A stretch of DNA of 64,000 bases. Source: Thiocystis violacea (GTDB lineage Bacteria > Pseudomonadota > Gammaproteobacteria > Chromatiales > Chromatiaceae). Shown here in pieces: positions 53,604 through 63,182 of the stretch. Both the position numbers and the translations under genes were made by a program. Every line of letters begins with the position of its first letter. Within the stretch, counting starts at the first letter, position 1. The stretch lies in contig NZ_NRRG01000007.1 of assembly GCF_016583575.1 (NCBI RefSeq), forward strand, positions 1-64,000, given 5' to 3'. The notes under the pieces are model-generated. The model did no database searches. It saw nothing but the letters and a program-made list of their open reading frames with translations, and had not been told where the DNA came from.

Positions 53604-53759
53604 CGCTGTCTCGGAGAGACGGGAAACGGCGACCCCTTATTCGTCATCGGACACGAGTAACACTAGCCGTGCGGTCTTGCCATAGAACTGGCGATAGTGT
53701 TCCGGTAGATGCACCTTGCCTGCGTAATCGATCGTGGTTTCCATTTCGATGGAAAACAT
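53604..53759 (-). pseudogene. decayed small antitoxin-like gene
   Basis: An ideal AGGAGG lies 8 bases before the ATG at 53759. The product reads METTIDYAGKVHLPEHYRQF in part (IDYAGKVHLPEHY), then LVLLVSDDE and a TAA at 53637. After the stop the same frame goes on with SRLSETALEKVW, which looks like the LSE.aLa.dW tail of small type II antitoxins. It then runs straight into the transposase remnant. So the gene carries an internal stop and has lost its own end. A 40-residue peptide may still be made. Confidence 0.5.
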
Positions 53760-54042
53760 GGTTTTTACCTCCTGGCTCTTTATCCATACGGCGTATCTCC
53801 GTACAGGCTAAGCGGCCGTGCCTCTACCGAAGATGGACTCCCGGTGAGCGATGACCCGCTTGGGGAGCGACGAGACGCCGCCTGATCCAGGGATACTCAG
53901 CCGCCATGCGCCAGCGATCAGTGGCGGCCATGGTCCGCACGGCGACCAGCAACGGCCTGAGAAATAGGGGGCTGGTGCAACAATCAGGCGATAAGATGGC
54001 GAAACTGGCAAGGACTGCTGCATCAAGGCATCAATCACGGCC

Positions 54043-54993
54043 GTGGATGACTTCAACGATCTGGTCTATTTCGCCTCCGTGGTGGAGCACCACGGCTTCT
54101 CCGCCGCCGCGCGGGCGACCGGGGTCGAGAAGACCCGGCTGAGCCGGCGGGTCGCGGCCCTGGAACAGCGTCTGGGGATGCGCTTGCTGCAACGCTCGAC
54201 GCGCAGCCTGGCGCTAACCGAGGCCGGCCAGCGGTTTTATGACCATTGCCTGGCGGCGGTGGAGGGTGCCCGTGTCGCTTACGAAAGCATCGCCGAATTG
54301 CGTCGGGAGCCGGCCGGGACGGTGCGGATGAGCTGTGCCCCCTTGATGGCGCAAAGCTATCTGGCGCCGATCCTGCCGGGCTTCCTGGCCCGGCATCCCA
54401 AGGTCGATCTGATTCTGGATTCCACGGACCGCGAGGTGAATCTGATCGAGGAGCGAGTCGATCTGGTCCTGCGCTCCCGGCTCGAGATCGAGGATTCAGC
54501 CGGCCTGGTGGCCAGACCCCTGGCCGACGCCCGGCGCCTCCTGGTGGCCAGCCCGGCCTACCTCGGGCGAATCGACCCGCCCAGCGCGCCGCGCGCCCTG
54601 TCGGGGTGCGAGACCCTGGGTCGGCCACTGGAGCTGTTCGAGGGGCGGATGCGCTGGGAGCTGAACGGACCCGGAGCGGAGACCCTGGTCGTGCCAGTCT
54701 CACCGCGCCTGGTCGCCAACGACCTGCGTCTGCTGCTGGAGGCCGCCATCCATGGCATCGGGATCGCCCTGCTGCCGGAGCCGATCGTGGCGAGTGACAT
54801 CAGAACCGGCCGGCTCACGCAGGTGCTTCCGGACTGGACGGCGACGACGCACCGCATCTATCTGCTCTACCCCAGCCCACGCGGCATGCTGCCCTCGGTC
54901 CGCAGCCTGATCGACTACCTGTTGGTGCATCTGCCGGCGAGCATGAGCATCCAGGAGCGCGGTGTTGAGGCCGATGCCCTGCGGTATCCCTGA
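54043..54993 (+). CDS. LysR-family transcriptional regulator
   Basis: The 316-residue product has the winged HTH at residues 1-60 (DLVYFASVVEHHGFSAAARATG cut as FSAAARATG, then SRRVAALEQRLGMRLLQRSTR as LEQRLGMRLLQRSTR). A periplasmic-binding-like effector domain follows. It is of the AaeR/DsdC-unrelated CrgA-like group, with a Tyr-rich C-terminus. It starts with GTG. It converges with the alcohol dehydrogenase gene, and its target is unknown. Confidence 0.9.
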   Translation: MDDFNDLVYFASVVEHHGFSAAARATGVEKTRLSRRVAALEQRLGMRLLQRSTRSLALTEAGQRFYDHCLAAVEGARVAYESIAELRREPAGTVRMSCAPLMAQSYLAPILPGFLARHPKVDLILDSTDREVNLIEERVDLVLRSRLEIEDSAGLVARPLADARRLLVASPAYLGRIDPPSAPRALSGCETLGRPLELFEGRMRWELNGPGAETLVVPVSPRLVANDLRLLLEAAIHGIGIALLPEPIVASDIRTGRLTQVLPDWTATTHRIYLLYPSPRGMLPSVRSLIDYLLVHLPASMSIQERGVEADALRYP

Positions 54994-55122
54994 TTGAGCA
55001 TCCCGCCCGAACCGTCCGCGACAACGGAGCCTGGCTGAGAACCGAGAGATCTCCGCAAGGCGCGGCCGGTGATTCTCCTTGATCGCCTTCAGGACCAACT
55101 GGCTTGATGCGCGCGAGCCGGG

Positions 55123-56310
55123 CTACAAGGCCGCGCGCAGCACCGCGACGATGTCGTCTTGCGTCATGGGCGGGCGACCCAGCAATCGGCCCTGATCGTC
55201 ATGGACCACGAGCACGGCGTCCTTGGCGTACGCCTCGAACAGCGCGTCGCCGATGCCCAGCTCCGACAGGCGGGTGGGGCAGCCGATCTCGCGCAGGAAG
55301 CCCTCGTAGGCCGCGATGCCCGCCAGGCCCAGGGTCAGCGCGTCTTTCCCGTCCGGCGACAGACCGAAGATGCGCTGGGCGAACTGGGCGAAGCGCTCGG
55401 GACGCGCCCTGGCGGCGAAGCGCATCCAGGCCGGATTGACCACGGCCAGCCCCGCGCCATGGGGGATGTCGTGGTGGGCGGAGAGGGCGTGCTCGATCAT
55501 GTGCACCGGCGGCACCATGCCGACACCGGCCTGAACCCAGCCATTGAGCGCGACGATGGAGGCCCACTGGACCTGGGCGCGGGCGTCCAGATCGCGGCCG
55601 TCGGCCACCGCCCGGCGGCCCCATTCGATGGCGTTGATGATGACCCCTTCGGCGAAGCGGTCCTGGATGGGCGTGCCGTCCACGCCGTTGAAATAGCCCT
55701 CGGTGACATGGGTGATGAGGTCGCACACGCCATAGGCGGTCTGGTCCTTGGGCACGGTCAGGGTCAGCTCGGGGTCGACCAGGGCCACTTTCGGATACAG
55801 ACACTCGGCCTGCACGAAGGATTTCACCTTGGTGGCATCGTTGGAGATGACCGCGCCACAGTTCATTTCCGAACCGGTGGCGGCCAGGGTCGGCACGGTG
55901 ATGATGGGCAGCGCCTGGGTCGGAATGTGCCAGTGCTCCTGGCCGTGACCGATCATGTCCCAGGGGTCGCCGGCATAGAGGACCGCCGCCGCCATGACCT
56001 TGGCGGCATCCATGGTGCTGCCGCCGCCCAGGGCGATGATCACCTCGCACCCTGCCTCGCGCGCGATGCGCGCGCCGCGCACCACGGAGGTGATGCGCGG
56101 GTTGGGCTCCACGTCGGTGCATTCGGCATGGGCGACGCCGGCGTCCGTCAGACTCGCGACCGCGCGATCGAAGGCGCCGCTGCGCTTAACGCTGCCGCCG
56201 CCCGTGACGATCAGGGCCTTCTGGCCGTATTCGCGCGTCACCGGCCCCAGTCGCGACAGCGTGCCGGCGCCGAAGATCAATTTCGTCGGGTTATGGAATT
56301 CGAAGTTCAT
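55123..56310 (-). CDS. iron-containing (group III) alcohol dehydrogenase, YqhD/butanol-dehydrogenase-like
   Basis: The 395-residue enzyme reduces aldehydes with NAD(P)H. It begins FEFHNPTKLIFGAG, has ALIVTGGGSVKRSGAFD and GGGSTMDAAK (nucleotide binding, residues about 98-107), and ATGSEMNCGAVIS. The metal ligands are an Asp and three His (DLITH, HMIEHALSAHHDIPHG). The order and the RFAEG and ALNG blocks resemble E. coli YqhD, which uses NADPH on short aldehydes. Length is typical. Confidence 0.92.
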   Translation of the reverse strand: MNFEFHNPTKLIFGAGTLSRLGPVTREYGQKALIVTGGGSVKRSGAFDRAVASLTDAGVAHAECTDVEPNPRITSVVRGARIAREAGCEVIIALGGGSTMDAAKVMAAAVLYAGDPWDMIGHGQEHWHIPTQALPIITVPTLAATGSEMNCGAVISNDATKVKSFVQAECLYPKVALVDPELTLTVPKDQTAYGVCDLITHVTEGYFNGVDGTPIQDRFAEGVIINAIEWGRRAVADGRDLDARAQVQWASIVALNGWVQAGVGMVPPVHMIEHALSAHHDIPHGAGLAVVNPAWMRFAARARPERFAQFAQRIFGLSPDGKDALTLGLAGIAAYEGFLREIGCPTRLSELGIGDALFEAYAKDAVLVVHDDQGRLLGRPPMTQDDIVAVLRAAL

Positions 56311-56366
56311 GGCGTTTTCCTCGTATCAGTGCGTAATGTTTGTGGAGAGGGACGGACGATCAGGCG

Positions 56367-57335
56367 TCACGGCGAAACGGGTGCGGACGCCGTGGTCGGC
56401 GCGACGGCGGCCGGCCCGCGAAACGGGAGGCGCAGCCCAGGTGCGCGGGCGGCGAGCGCGCTCATCACGCCCGCGACCGCCACCACCGCCATGCCCAGCA
56501 GGCTCAGGTGATCCGGCACATGGCCGAGCGCCAGCCAGCCGAGCAGTCCGACCCAGAGGAGTTGCAGATAGCTCATCGGCGCCAGGAGCGAGGCCGGCGC
56601 CTGCCGATAGGCCGCCGTGAGCAGGAAATGCCCTAAGACCGCGGCGACGCCCATCGCCAGGAAGAGGATCAGCTCCAGCGTCGTCGGCACCGGTCCGCCC
56701 CAGGTCCAGGGCAGTGAGCCCCCGAAGCCAAGGGCGCCCACCAGGGCGGCATAAAACAGCAGGCTCAGCGTCTGTTCCGTGCTGGCCAGGACACGCGAGA
56801 GCAGGAAGTAGACGACCGTGGCGCCGGCCCCGCACAGGGCAAAGAGGACGCCGGTCGGATCGAGTCCGCCGCCGGGGCGCACGATCAGCAGGACGCCGAC
56901 GAAGCCGGTCACCGCCGCCAGCCAGCCCAGCCAGCCGATGCGCTCGCCCAGGATCGGACGCGCGAGCAGCACCACCAGCACCGGGGCGAGGAACACGATG
57001 CTTACGGTCTCGCCCACGGGCATCCGCCGCAGCGCCAGCGCGACGAAGAGCGAGGCCATGGCCAGCGACACCGCGCGCACCAGGACCAGACCGGTCCGCT
57101 GCGTCTGGATGAGCGTTCGCCCCTGGGTCGGCGCCAGGAAGACGACCATCAGCAGGCCATGGACGATGTAGCGCATCGCCATGACCAAGGGCGCCTCGTA
57201 GTGGGCGGTGAGGATCTTGGTCGTGGTATCCATGCCGGCGAACAGGACGGTCGCCGCCAGGAGCAGCAGAATACCGCGCAGCGTCCCGGCGCCTGGGTGG
57301 CGCGTGGCGGTGTCTGATTGGCGGGTTTGCATCAT
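56367..57335 (-). CDS. EamA/DMT-superfamily exporter
   Basis: The 322-residue membrane protein has ten predicted helices in two EamA repeats. Landmarks are AATVLFAGMDTTTKIL in helix 1, a FLAPVLVVLLARPILGERIGW block (core LARPILGERIGW) near residue 125, and its second copy with YLQLLWVGLLGWLALG. It probably exports an amino acid or metabolite. A collapsed LysR gene lies divergently upstream. Confidence 0.9.
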   Translation of the reverse strand: MMQTRQSDTATRHPGAGTLRGILLLLAATVLFAGMDTTTKILTAHYEAPLVMAMRYIVHGLLMVVFLAPTQGRTLIQTQRTGLVLVRAVSLAMASLFVALALRRMPVGETVSIVFLAPVLVVLLARPILGERIGWLGWLAAVTGFVGVLLIVRPGGGLDPTGVLFALCGAGATVVYFLLSRVLASTEQTLSLLFYAALVGALGFGGSLPWTWGGPVPTTLELILFLAMGVAAVLGHFLLTAAYRQAPASLLAPMSYLQLLWVGLLGWLALGHVPDHLSLLGMAVVAVAGVMSALAARAPGLRLPFRGPAAVAPTTASAPVSP

Positions 57336-57459
57336 GGGTCTACCGGTCTGGATCGCGGGTGCCGAGCGGAGGTCGACACGGGATGCTCACACTCTAGCCG
57401 CCGCGAGACCCAGTGATAAGATGGGAGAATCGGGATGACCTTATGAGAGCGATTCATCA

Positions 57460-57826
57460 ATGCCGCGTCAGAGCCTGGATGACCTGGTCGCCTTTCTGGC
57501 CGTGGCGCTCGCCGTGATCTGCGCGACAAGCCGGCGGGAACCATCCGCATCACCACCGCCGGCCATGCCGCCGAGACCATCCTCTGGCCCAAGCTGTCGA
57601 GGGTTCTAGCAGCAGCCCGCCGATGCGGCAAGCGGCACTGGCGGGCGCTGGGCTGGCCTATCTGCCCGAGGACATGGTGCTGGAGCCCATCGCGGCTGGG
57701 CGGCTCGTCCGGGTGCTCGATGACTGGTGCGCGCCCTTCACGGGCTACCATCTCTACTATCCCGGTCGCCGCCAGTCGTCACGCGCGCTGGCCCTGGTGA
57801 TCGAGACGCTGCGACATCGAGCTTGA
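57460..57826 (+). pseudogene. LysR-family regulator pseudogene with internal deletions
   Basis: Three pieces of a LysR protein follow each other. The first is the extreme N-terminus (MPRQSLDDLVAFLAV from 57460). The second, in another frame, is KPAGTIRITTAGHAAETIL, where the effector domain begins. The third, from 57623, is the C-terminus with GLAYLPEDMVLEPIAAGRLVRVL. The wing helices and most of the effector domain are missing. It is divergent from the DMT exporter gene and was probably its regulator. Confidence 0.85.
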
Positions 57827-57897
57827 GGTGCCGGCCTGTTGGGTGAGGACGCTTATCGCTTTGCGCAAGCGACCGACGGATTCCGAGAAAATCTAGC

Positions 57898-58485
57898 ATG
57901 AGCGACAACAGCATGACGTCCATGAAACCCCCTGATTGGGGCCTCGACCCCGCCGGCTGGCTGACCGGGGCGGAGCGGCGTCCCTCGCCGAATCAGGACG
58001 AGCGGCCGCCTGGGACCGATATCGATCTGCTGGTGATCCATAACATCAGCCTGCCGCCCGGCGAGTTCGCGGGGGATTGGATCGATGATCTCTTCCTCAA
58101 TCGGCTCGATCCGACCGCTCATCCCTATTTCGCGCCGATCGCCTCGGTGCGCGTCTCGGCGCATCTGCTGATCCGTCGCGATGGTCGGCTGATCCAGTAC
58201 GTCCCCGGCGAGCGGCGCGCCTGGCATGCCGGGGTCTCCAGCTTCGATGGGCGCGAGCGTTGTAACGACTATTCGATCGGGATCGAGCTGGAAGGCGCGG
58301 ATGATGTGCCCTTCACCGAGGCGCAATACCGCACGCTCGCCGACGCCACCCACTGTCTCCAGATCCGCTATCCGGCCATCACGGCTAGGCGTATCACCGG
58401 ACACAGCGACATCTCGCCCGGTCGCAAGACGGATCCGGGTCCGGCCTTCGACTGGGCGCGCTACCGTGCTCTGATCGCCGGCTGA
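57898..58485 (+). CDS. ampD: 1,6-anhydro-N-acetylmuramyl-L-alanine amidase
   Basis: AmpD recycles murein by splitting anhydromuropeptides and controls ampC induction where present. The 195-residue product shows zinc ligands in VIHNISLPPGEF (His near residue 48) and GHSDISPGRKTDPGP (His and Asp near residue 166). WHAGVSSFDG and NDYSIGIELEG also match. It is cytosolic, with no signal peptide. Its last 25 bases overlap the end of the opposite GNAT gene. Confidence 0.96.
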   Translation: MSDNSMTSMKPPDWGLDPAGWLTGAERRPSPNQDERPPGTDIDLLVIHNISLPPGEFAGDWIDDLFLNRLDPTAHPYFAPIASVRVSAHLLIRRDGRLIQYVPGERRAWHAGVSSFDGRERCNDYSIGIELEGADDVPFTEAQYRTLADATHCLQIRYPAITARRITGHSDISPGRKTDPGPAFDWARYRALIAG

Positions 58486-59177
58486 GACGGCCCATCGCCG
58501 GCCATCGGCCAGGTCATCCAGTGCGCGGCATTGAGCAGGCGATGCAGGCTGGCGGACCAGGCGTCGATGGCCAGGCGCGTGATAGCGAAAGGGTCCAGCC
58601 AGGGCGGCAGGCTGTCGGCCGGTTCCGCCTGGGGCTCGGCGAAGTCGTAGTCGTAGGTCAGGGTGCCGTCGTCCAGCCCATGGACACGACCGCCAAGACT
58701 GACCGCCAGCGCCCGCATGTCCTTGTTCGCCGTCAGCACCTCGTACCTGAACCGGCGCAGGCCCTCGCGGCGGGCCAGCACGACCAGTTGCTTGACCAGC
58801 GCCTTGCCGAGGCCGCGCCCCCGCGCCGCGTCGATGACCGCCATCGCCAACTCGCTCGTATCCGAGCCAGGCCCCAGGCGAATGCAACGCGCGGCGCCCA
58901 GCACCTCGATTTCCTCGCCCCAGGCGTTCAACCGAAAGGCGCCCAGCGCGATGTGGTCATGCCCGTCCGCGCTGGTCAAAAAGGCCAGATCGCTCTCGGT
59001 GAGCGCGGGCTTGGCGCCGAAGAAGCGCTGCCATCGCGACTCGGGCGAGAGTCCGGCGAAGCAGGCGAGCATGGCCTCACGGTCATCCCGGCCGATCGGG
59101 CGCAGGCGGCAGGGCGTTCCATCCTTGAGTCGGATGGCGTGACCGGAGGTCACCGGAGCGGTCAAGGTGTCGAACAT
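58461..59177 (-). CDS. GNAT-family N-acetyltransferase
   Basis: The 238-residue product has a GNAT fold with the acetyl-CoA loop ARGRGLGKALVKQL near residue 115 and the N-terminal RLRPIGRDDREAM. The substrate is unknown. It resembles the acetyltransferase domain found at the end of acetyl-CoA-synthetase-like protein acetyltransferases (Pat type), here free-standing. A 70-residue C-terminal tail has no match. Confidence 0.85.
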   Translation of the reverse strand: MFDTLTAPVTSGHAIRLKDGTPCRLRPIGRDDREAMLACFAGLSPESRWQRFFGAKPALTESDLAFLTSADGHDHIALGAFRLNAWGEEIEVLGAARCIRLGPGSDTSELAMAVIDAARGRGLGKALVKQLVVLARREGLRRFRYEVLTANKDMRALAVSLGGRVHGLDDGTLTYDYDFAEPQAEPADSLPPWLDPFAITRLAIDAWSASLHRLLNAAHWMTWPMAGDGPSQPAIRAR

Positions 59178-59435
59178 GGCTAACCTCCGCCGAATGGTCG
59201 ATGGCGATCATGACCGCTGACTCGGAGGCCGCGCCCCGGCCCAACCTGGGACGGTGCGCGACAACCTCCGGTGAAATCCGGAGCGCCAGCGGTGGCGGTG
59301 CACGGACAGGGTCGGGCTTGACCCGATCGGAATTTGTGCACTGCAACATTGGAGGCGGGTGATAGGCAAAGGTTCAATTGGCCCCGGATCCCTGGGGGAT
59401 CGGGGGCGCTCCGTTCTGGTGAGGCTCTCGGAGAA
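59178..59435. other. intergenic region
   Basis: No feature is recognised in these 258 bases between the GNAT gene and the HerA-like gene end. Confidence 0.4.
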
Positions 59436-60950
59436 TCAGCGTCCGCGCGTCCCTCCGAGCAGGGAGCCCAGGATGCCGCGCACCAACTGACGCCCGACCT
59501 GGGTTCCAAGCGAGCGCATGGCGCTGGTGGCGAACGCCTCGATCGGGCTCGGGCGGTTCCCGGTCCTGGGGCTCGGCTCGCGGCGGTTCGCGGGCGAGGG
59601 CGCCGTCCGGCCGCCGCGTCCGAGATAGCCCGACAGATCCGGGATATCGGGCGCGTCCGCCTGCTGGGCGCGCTGTTCGAGGATCTCGTAGGCCGAATGA
59701 CGGTCCACCGGGGTATCGTAGACACCCTTGGCCAGGGACTGGTCGAGAATGTCCTGGCGTTCCGCCTCGCTGATGGGGCCGAGCCGGCTGCCGGGCGGGG
59801 CGATCAAGACCCGTTGCACCATGCCGGGCACGCCGTCCTCGTCCAGGGTCGAGACCAGGGCCTCGCCGACCCCTAGGGCGGTGATGGTCGCCTCGGTGTC
59901 CAGGGCCGGGTTCTGGCGAAAGGTCTCGGCGGCCACCCGCACGGACTTCTGATCCTTGGGCGAGAAGGCGCGCAGGGCGTGCTGAACCCGGTTGCCGAGC
60001 TGGCCCAGCACCTTGTCCGGCACGTCGATCGGGTTCTGGGTGACGAAATAGACGCCCACGCCCTTGGAGCGGATGAGCCGGACCACCTTCTCGATGCGAT
60101 CCTGCAAGACCTTGGGGGCGTCGTCGAACAAGAGGTGCGCCTCGTCGAAGAAGAGCACCATCCGGGGCTTGTCGGGGTCGCCCACCTCGGGCAGTTCCTC
60201 GAACAGTTCGGAGAGCAGCCAGAGCAGGAAGGTGGAATAGAGCGCGGGCGAGTGGATCAGCTTGTCGGCGACCAGGACGTTGATGTAGCCGTGCCCGGCC
60301 ACATCGGTCTGCATCATGTCCTGCAACGCCAGCGCCGGCTCGCCGAAGAGCTTCTCGCCGCCCTGCTGCTCCAGGGCCAGGAGCGACCGGAGGATGGCGC
60401 CGACGCTGGCCTTGGAGACGTTGCCGTAACGGGTCCGCAGACTCTCGGCCTCGTCCGCGACATGGGCGAGCAGGGCGCGCAGATCCTTCAGATCGAGCAG
60501 CAGCCAGCCGTTCTCGTCGGCGACCTGGAAGACGATGTTGATCACGCCCTCCTGGACCTCGTTGAGATTGAGCAGGCGCGACAGCAGCATAGGGCCCAGC
60601 TCGCTGATGGTGGTGCGCACCGGATGTCCCTGTTCGCCGAGGATGTCCCAGAACATGACCGGATTAGCGGCGTGGACGAAGCCCTCTTCCTGCTCCAGGT
60701 TCATCTCGGCGACACGGGCGGCGACACGCGGATTGTCGCCGCCGGCCTGGCTGATTCCGGCCAGGTCGCCCTTGATGTCGGCCAGGAATACGGGCACGCC
60801 CTGGCGGCTGAACTGCTCGGCAAGCCGCTGGAGCGTGACCGTTTTGCCGGTTCCGGTCGCGCCGGCCACCAGACCATGCCGGTTGGCCAGGCGCGGCAGG
60901 AGTGAAACGGACGTATCGCCCTGTTTACCGACGAGGATGGACGTTGTCAT
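59436..60950 (-). CDS. HerA-like ATPase (DUF853, YjgR-type)
   Basis: The 504-residue product is a HerA/FtsK-like P-loop ATPase: GATGTGKTVTLQRLAE at about residues 28-43 (Walker A), MVLFFDEAHLLFDD near residue 270 (Walker B) and QNPIDVPDKVLGQLGNR near residue 315. The C-terminus is a low-complexity Pro/Arg-rich stretch followed by a hydrophobic tail. Function in DNA metabolism is inferred from the family only. The ATG at 60950 gives homology from residue 1. Confidence 0.92.
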   Translation of the reverse strand: MTTSILVGKQGDTSVSLLPRLANRHGLVAGATGTGKTVTLQRLAEQFSRQGVPVFLADIKGDLAGISQAGGDNPRVAARVAEMNLEQEEGFVHAANPVMFWDILGEQGHPVRTTISELGPMLLSRLLNLNEVQEGVINIVFQVADENGWLLLDLKDLRALLAHVADEAESLRTRYGNVSKASVGAILRSLLALEQQGGEKLFGEPALALQDMMQTDVAGHGYINVLVADKLIHSPALYSTFLLWLLSELFEELPEVGDPDKPRMVLFFDEAHLLFDDAPKVLQDRIEKVVRLIRSKGVGVYFVTQNPIDVPDKVLGQLGNRVQHALRAFSPKDQKSVRVAAETFRQNPALDTEATITALGVGEALVSTLDEDGVPGMVQRVLIAPPGSRLGPISEAERQDILDQSLAKGVYDTPVDRHSAYEILEQRAQQADAPDIPDLSGYLGRGGRTAPSPANRREPSPRTGNRPSPIEAFATSAMRSLGTQVGRQLVRGILGSLLGGTRGR

Positions 60951-61079
60951 TGACGGCACTCCGTGTTTTTTTAGAGATTCTCGACTGGCCACGAGTATAT
61001 AACGGTCGCGCCCCCACTCTGGAGGCGCGGGCCTCTAGGCCATGTCGAGCCTTCCGACTTTCAACACCGAGAGATCATC

Positions 61080-61532
61080 ATGCTGTACAGACCTATTCGC
61101 CGACTCGCCGTCCTGATCGCCGCCAGCTTCCTGGCCATCGGCTGCTCGCAGGCCGCGGATTCCGGACTCACCCTGACCCCGGAGGCGGCGCTCGCCAAGG
61201 CCCAGGCGGGGGAAATCACCCTGGTCGATATCCGGACCCCGGGCGAGTGGCGTCAGACAGGCGTTGCTCCGATGGCGCGACGCATCGACATGCGCAACCC
61301 TAAGGACCCCAGTGGTTTCGCTGATCGCGTTTTGAAGGAGGTCGGTGGAGACAAATCCGCCCCGATCGCCCTGATCTGTCGCACCGGTAACCGTAGTGGT
61401 TACCTTCAGCAGGAGTTGCGGTCCCTAGGTTTCACCAATATCCATAACGTCCCCGAGGGCATGGCGGGAAGCAAGGCCGGCCCCGGTTGGATCCGCCGCG
61501 GTCTGCCTGTACAGCCCTGTCCCAATTGCTGA
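61080..61532 (+). CDS. rhodanese-like lipoprotein
   Basis: The 150-residue product has a lipoprotein signal (SFLAIGC, Cys near residue 22) and a single rhodanese domain with LVDIRTPGEWRQTG near residue 48. The active loop is LICRTGNRSG near residue 98, with the catalytic Cys. It probably acts in sulfur or thiol handling in the periplasm. A small membrane-protein gene follows after 19 bases. Confidence 0.92.
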   Translation: MLYRPIRRLAVLIAASFLAIGCSQAADSGLTLTPEAALAKAQAGEITLVDIRTPGEWRQTGVAPMARRIDMRNPKDPSGFADRVLKEVGGDKSAPIALICRTGNRSGYLQQELRSLGFTNIHNVPEGMAGSKAGPGWIRRGLPVQPCPNC

Positions 61533-61551
61533 GCCCAAGGGAACCGCACGC

Positions 61552-62163
61552 ATGCTGTTCGACGTCGATGAAGCCACCCGCAAGCAGGCCAAGTCCCCGC
61601 ATGAGCTGGCGATGGTCAATCTGGTCATCTTCAACCTGCTCATCGGCGTCGGTCTGCTGGCGGGCTCGATGGCGCCGCCGGACTCGACCATCGCGCGGTT
61701 CAAATGGATCGCGGTTCTGGCGCCGCTTGCCGGTTCGCTCGTCCTGATCGTCTTCACCCACTGGCGGGCGAGGCGGGGAGCGAGGCGGTCATCCTGGTTC
61801 GTCGCCGCGCACTGGCGGCTGGCGGCCTCGCGCTATCGTCTCCTGCTCGTCGCCTATCTGGTCTGCGCCGCGATCCTGAGCCTAGCCCTGTTCGGCGGTG
61901 GGGTAGGGGGCCGGAGCGAGGCTCGGATTCGCGACCTGCCGCCCGTGATGCAGGAGATGGAGCGACACAAGCTGGAATCCCAGGACATGGGCGGGGCGGT
62001 GTGGGCGCGGATCGGCGTGGTTCCGCTCCTGCTTGCGATCATGGTCAGCATCATGCTGGAATCCGGCTCCATCTATCAGGCCGGTCGGGGTGAACTGCCC
62101 GACGCCCTGGTGGCCCGTTTTCCTCCTCCGCCGGACCTCGCGGAACTCCGGGAGGCCGGCTAG
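61552..62163 (+). CDS. membrane protein of unknown function
   Basis: The 203-residue protein has about four hydrophobic helices (residues 22-40, 51-70, 99-117 and 154-171) and charged loops. No family is recognised. It lies 19 bases after the rhodanese gene and 91 bases before the cyclophilin gene on the same strand, so it may share their transcript. Confidence 0.65.
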   Translation: MLFDVDEATRKQAKSPHELAMVNLVIFNLLIGVGLLAGSMAPPDSTIARFKWIAVLAPLAGSLVLIVFTHWRARRGARRSSWFVAAHWRLAASRYRLLLVAYLVCAAILSLALFGGGVGGRSEARIRDLPPVMQEMERHKLESQDMGGAVWARIGVVPLLLAIMVSIMLESGSIYQAGRGELPDALVARFPPPPDLAELREAG

Positions 62164-62254
62164 AGGACCGGATCGTCTTTCACCATCTCCACGACGCGCT
62201 CGCCTTGTCGAAGGTTTCCCATCACCCCTTGATCTTCAACCACGAGGAAATCCC

Positions 62255-62818
62255 ATGAAAACATCACCCATTCTGCTCGCTGGCTTCCTGCTCGCCACGA
62301 CCGTCACCTCGGCCCTGGCCGCCAACCCCAAGGTCGCCCTGGATGTCAGCATCGGCGGGGAGCCGGCCGGGACCATCACGCTGGAGCTGTTCGCCGACGT
62401 CGTGCCCAAGACGGCCGAGAATTTCCGCGCCCTCTGCACCGGAGAAAAGGGCGAGGATCTGACCTACGCGGGCAGTCCCTTCCACCGCATCATCCCCGGC
62501 TTCATGATCCAGGGCGGTGACTTCACTAACGGCAACGGCACCGGTGGCAAGTCCATTTATGGCGAGAAATTCGAGGACGAGAATTTCGACCTCAAGCACG
62601 ACGAGCCCGGCATCCTCTCCATGGCGAACGCCGGACCCAACACCAACGGCTCGCAATTCTTCATCACGACCGTCGCCACGCCCTTTCTGAATGGCCGGCA
62701 TGTCGTCTTCGGCAAGGTCGTCGACGGCATGTCCGTGGTCCGCGCCATGGAAGAGCAGGGCAGCCCATCGGGCCGCACCAAATCCGCTCTGAAGCTGGAG
62801 AGTTGCCGCCAGCTCTGA
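62255..62818 (+). CDS. exported cyclophilin-type peptidyl-prolyl isomerase
   Basis: The 187-residue product has a Sec signal (ending SALA) and a full cyclophilin domain: [16 protein letters not shown] (catalytic Arg and Phe), [16 protein letters not shown], and [16 protein letters not shown]. The inserted segment [13 protein letters not shown] and the RALCTGEKG stretch are typical of eukaryotic CypA-like proteins, unlike E. coli PpiA. The enzyme should fold proteins in the periplasm. The ATG at 62255 has ACGAGGA upstream. Confidence 0.95.
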   Translation: MKTSPILLAGFLLATTVTSALAANPKVALDVSIGGEPAGTITLELFADVVPKTAENFRALCTGEKGEDLTYAGSPFHRIIPGFMIQGGDFTNGNGTGGKSIYGEKFEDENFDLKHDEPGILSMANAGPNTNGSQFFITTVATPFLNGRHVVFGKVVDGMSVVRAMEEQGSPSGRTKSALKLESCRQL

Positions 62819-63182
62819 GGTCGGTCGCCTGGCCATCTCCCCGCGCGGGGAGATGGTTCGGAACCGGGCCGGGAGCGACTAGGACGATCCTCTCGCACTC
62901 GAAGGCGAAGCGCACCGCGTCAGGGCAAGTCGGCCCGCTCATGCACTCCAATCGACCTTGGATCGCTCGGTTTCATCGCGTGATGAGACTTGATGCTCGG
63001 ACGCCGAGGGCGAGGGCGGTCAAGAATTAAGGTGAAACGAACGGAGCCAACCCCAGGAACAGGGGGAAATCGGCGGGTTTTCATCGCTGAGTCGATCCCC
63101 CATCTTGGCTTTGACCCTTTCGGGCAGATTTCTTGCTTTGAGATGTCCGTCCACCGATTCCACACGACACGAGGCTCCGATC
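62819..63182. other. intergenic region with a palindrome
   Basis: A perfect 24-base palindrome lies near its start (see the next entry). I find no gene in the rest. Confidence 0.4.
62833..62856. terminator. 24-base perfect palindrome after the cyclophilin gene
   Basis: CCATCTCCCCGC is followed directly by its complement GCGGGGAGATGG. It lies 14 bases past the stop codon, which suits a transcription stop or an mRNA-stabilising hairpin. No T-run follows. Confidence 0.5.
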
